Origin: Roseovarius sp. | Lineage (GTDB): Bacteria > Pseudomonadota > Alphaproteobacteria > Rhodobacterales > Rhodobacteraceae | Assembly: GCA_023260815.1 (NCBI GenBank) | Contig: JALQUE010000219.1 | Location: forward strand, 1 to 15,603 | Length of the DNA stretch: 15,603 nt | Direction of reading: 5' to 3' | Shown: positions 15,026 through 15,603 of the stretch, piece by piece | Numbering within the stretch: the first letter of the stretch is position 1 | Layout: every line of letters begins with the position of its first letter | Made by a program: the position numbers and the translations under genes | The notes under the pieces: model-generated | What the model saw: only the letters and a program-made list of their open reading frames with translations | Database searches by the model: none | Told to the model about the DNA's origin: nothing

Positions 15026-15037
15026 CACTATATAGTG
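15026..15037. promoter_or_regulatory. Perfect 12-bp palindrome in the promoter region of the two-gene unit
   Basis: CACTATATAGTG is a perfect inverted repeat about 30 bases upstream of the TTG start of the DUF5343-like gene. Its centre TATATA could be a -10 element on the minus strand, which would make the palindrome an operator overlapping the promoter. I see no good -35 match at the usual spacing. Confidence 0.4.
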
Positions 15038-15039
15038 GT

Positions 15040-15468
15040 TGGCCCAAGTTACGCGTTGGTTCTGAGAGTTGGCAACTACAGATTGATTAAGCGACGATCT
15101 AAACGTGTTAATGGCTTAGATCGCGGCCTTACAGCCGGTTTAATCAAACAGCAGGAAACCCAAGATAAAATAGGTGCGGCAACACGTGCCTAGGTGTCTG
15201 ATGGTGATGAAGAAATCGCACGGCAACCCTCCAACCCTTGCCGCTTAAAGGCACGTAAATATATGATTTTGCGTTGAATTTGACGCCGCAAAAAACGCCC
15301 ATGGGGAATGTGCCGCTGAATTATTCCCGCGAAGTCAGTGCGTTAACCGTATTGTCGCCGCATCACGTAAAGGGGTGCGGCTGAATAAAGTCAGTAACAA
15401 CAGACAGTTGCGTGCCGAATGCGGCAACCCTTTTATCTCGCGCTCCATTGATGCGCTGTTTCCAGGCC
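15040..15468. other. Gene-poor, repeat-flecked region between the two-gene unit and the right edge
   Basis: No convincing gene. The stretch is AT-richer than the rest and dotted with short GC-rich words that recur: GCGGCAA (15177 and 15421), CGGCAACCCT (15211 and 15422 areas), GCCGC...GCGGC pairs such as GCCGCA 15357-15362 with TGCGGC 15376-15381, and TGCC/GGCA hairpins near 15239-15253. One plus frame is open from 15267 to a stop at 15519-15521 (ending FNESSLESWSP) but has no ATG; a GTG at 15375 would give 48 residues. It reads like protein in places (ECGNPFISRSIDALFPGHVS), so it could be the decayed tail of a gene. Confidence 0.4.
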
Positions 15469-15603
15469 ATGTCTCGTCAACAAAATTCAATGAAAGCTCG
15501 CTTGAAAGCTGGTCGCCGTGAGCGACACATGCGCATCAAGCGGTGGGCGCAACTCGAAAGCCTTGGGCGTTCGTGCGAAGTTCCAAAGGCGAAACAAGCA
15601 CCA
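15469..15603 (+). CDS. Possible start of a small basic protein, cut by the window edge
   Basis: From the ATG at 15469 (or 15451) a frame stays open to the window end: MSRQQNSMKARLKAGRRERH, then MRIKRWAQLESLGRSCEVPK. It is very rich in Arg and Lys and looks like a nucleic-acid-binding peptide, but no family is recognisable. No clear ribosome site precedes either ATG, and the competing frame ending at 15521 overlaps it, so this is tentative. Confidence 0.25.
   Translation, partial: MSRQQNSMKARLKAGRRERHMRIKRWAQLESLGRSCEVPKAKQAP

Noticed and set aside
1..15603. CRISPR array, rRNA, insertion sequence or known riboswitch
   Set aside because: No regularly spaced direct repeats, no rRNA-like sequence, no transposase with terminal repeats and no recognisable riboswitch core were seen.

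Overview
The window looks like a chromosomal segment of a high-GC alphaproteobacterium, most likely a Rhodobacteraceae (Roseobacter-type) species. The reasons are the codon and base composition, the tight SPOR lipoprotein / D-Ala-D-Ala carboxypeptidase / tmk / holB / tatD / metallo-hydrolase operon, an ArsR-type regulator resembling SqrR/BigR, and a secreted RTX-type calcium-binding protein. Taxonomy is inferred from gene content and style, not from a search.

Left part (1-4646): a minus-strand surface-protein-like fragment runs off the left edge and carries a 10-C homopolymer that breaks its frame. A very large plus-strand secreted protein follows (about 399-4583). It has two tandem copies of a ~330-350-residue RTX-like module, a von Willebrand type D (VWD) domain and a C-terminal dockerin-like pair of calcium loops. 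A textbook intrinsic terminator closes it at 4616-4646.

Middle-left (4814-6442): an enolase-superfamily (mandelate racemase / muconate lactonizing) enzyme is followed by a small ArsR-family regulator. The regulator carries the two cysteines, 66 residues apart, that are typical of persulfide sensors, and a perfect 12-bp palindrome lies just upstream of it. A short hairpin separates it from the convergent operon.

Centre (6464-12819, minus strand): one compact housekeeping operon read right to left. The order is SPOR/RlpA-like lipoprotein, D,D-carboxypeptidase, thymidylate kinase (tmk, TTG start), DNA polymerase III delta' (holB), TatD-type DNase, PhnP-like metallo-beta-lactamase-fold hydrolase, and AEC-family transporter. 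Most junctions overlap or nearly touch. The genes serve cell-wall maturation, dTTP supply, clamp loading and nucleic-acid or nucleotide turnover.

Right part (13038-15603): a complete tRNA-Ser(UGA) is followed by a decapitated tyrosine integrase that has lost its catalytic domain. An AT-richer accessory stretch comes next. It holds a minus-strand two-gene unit, a DUF5343-like protein (TTG start with strong ribosome site) overlapping a Ymh (TIGR02391)-like protein with a HEPN-type R-x4-H motif. This tRNA-anchored island and its two-gene pair are the best candidates for an undescribed (possibly defence) system. The last ~560 bases hold a divergent regulatory region, short GC-rich repeats and the possible start of another small basic protein at the right edge.
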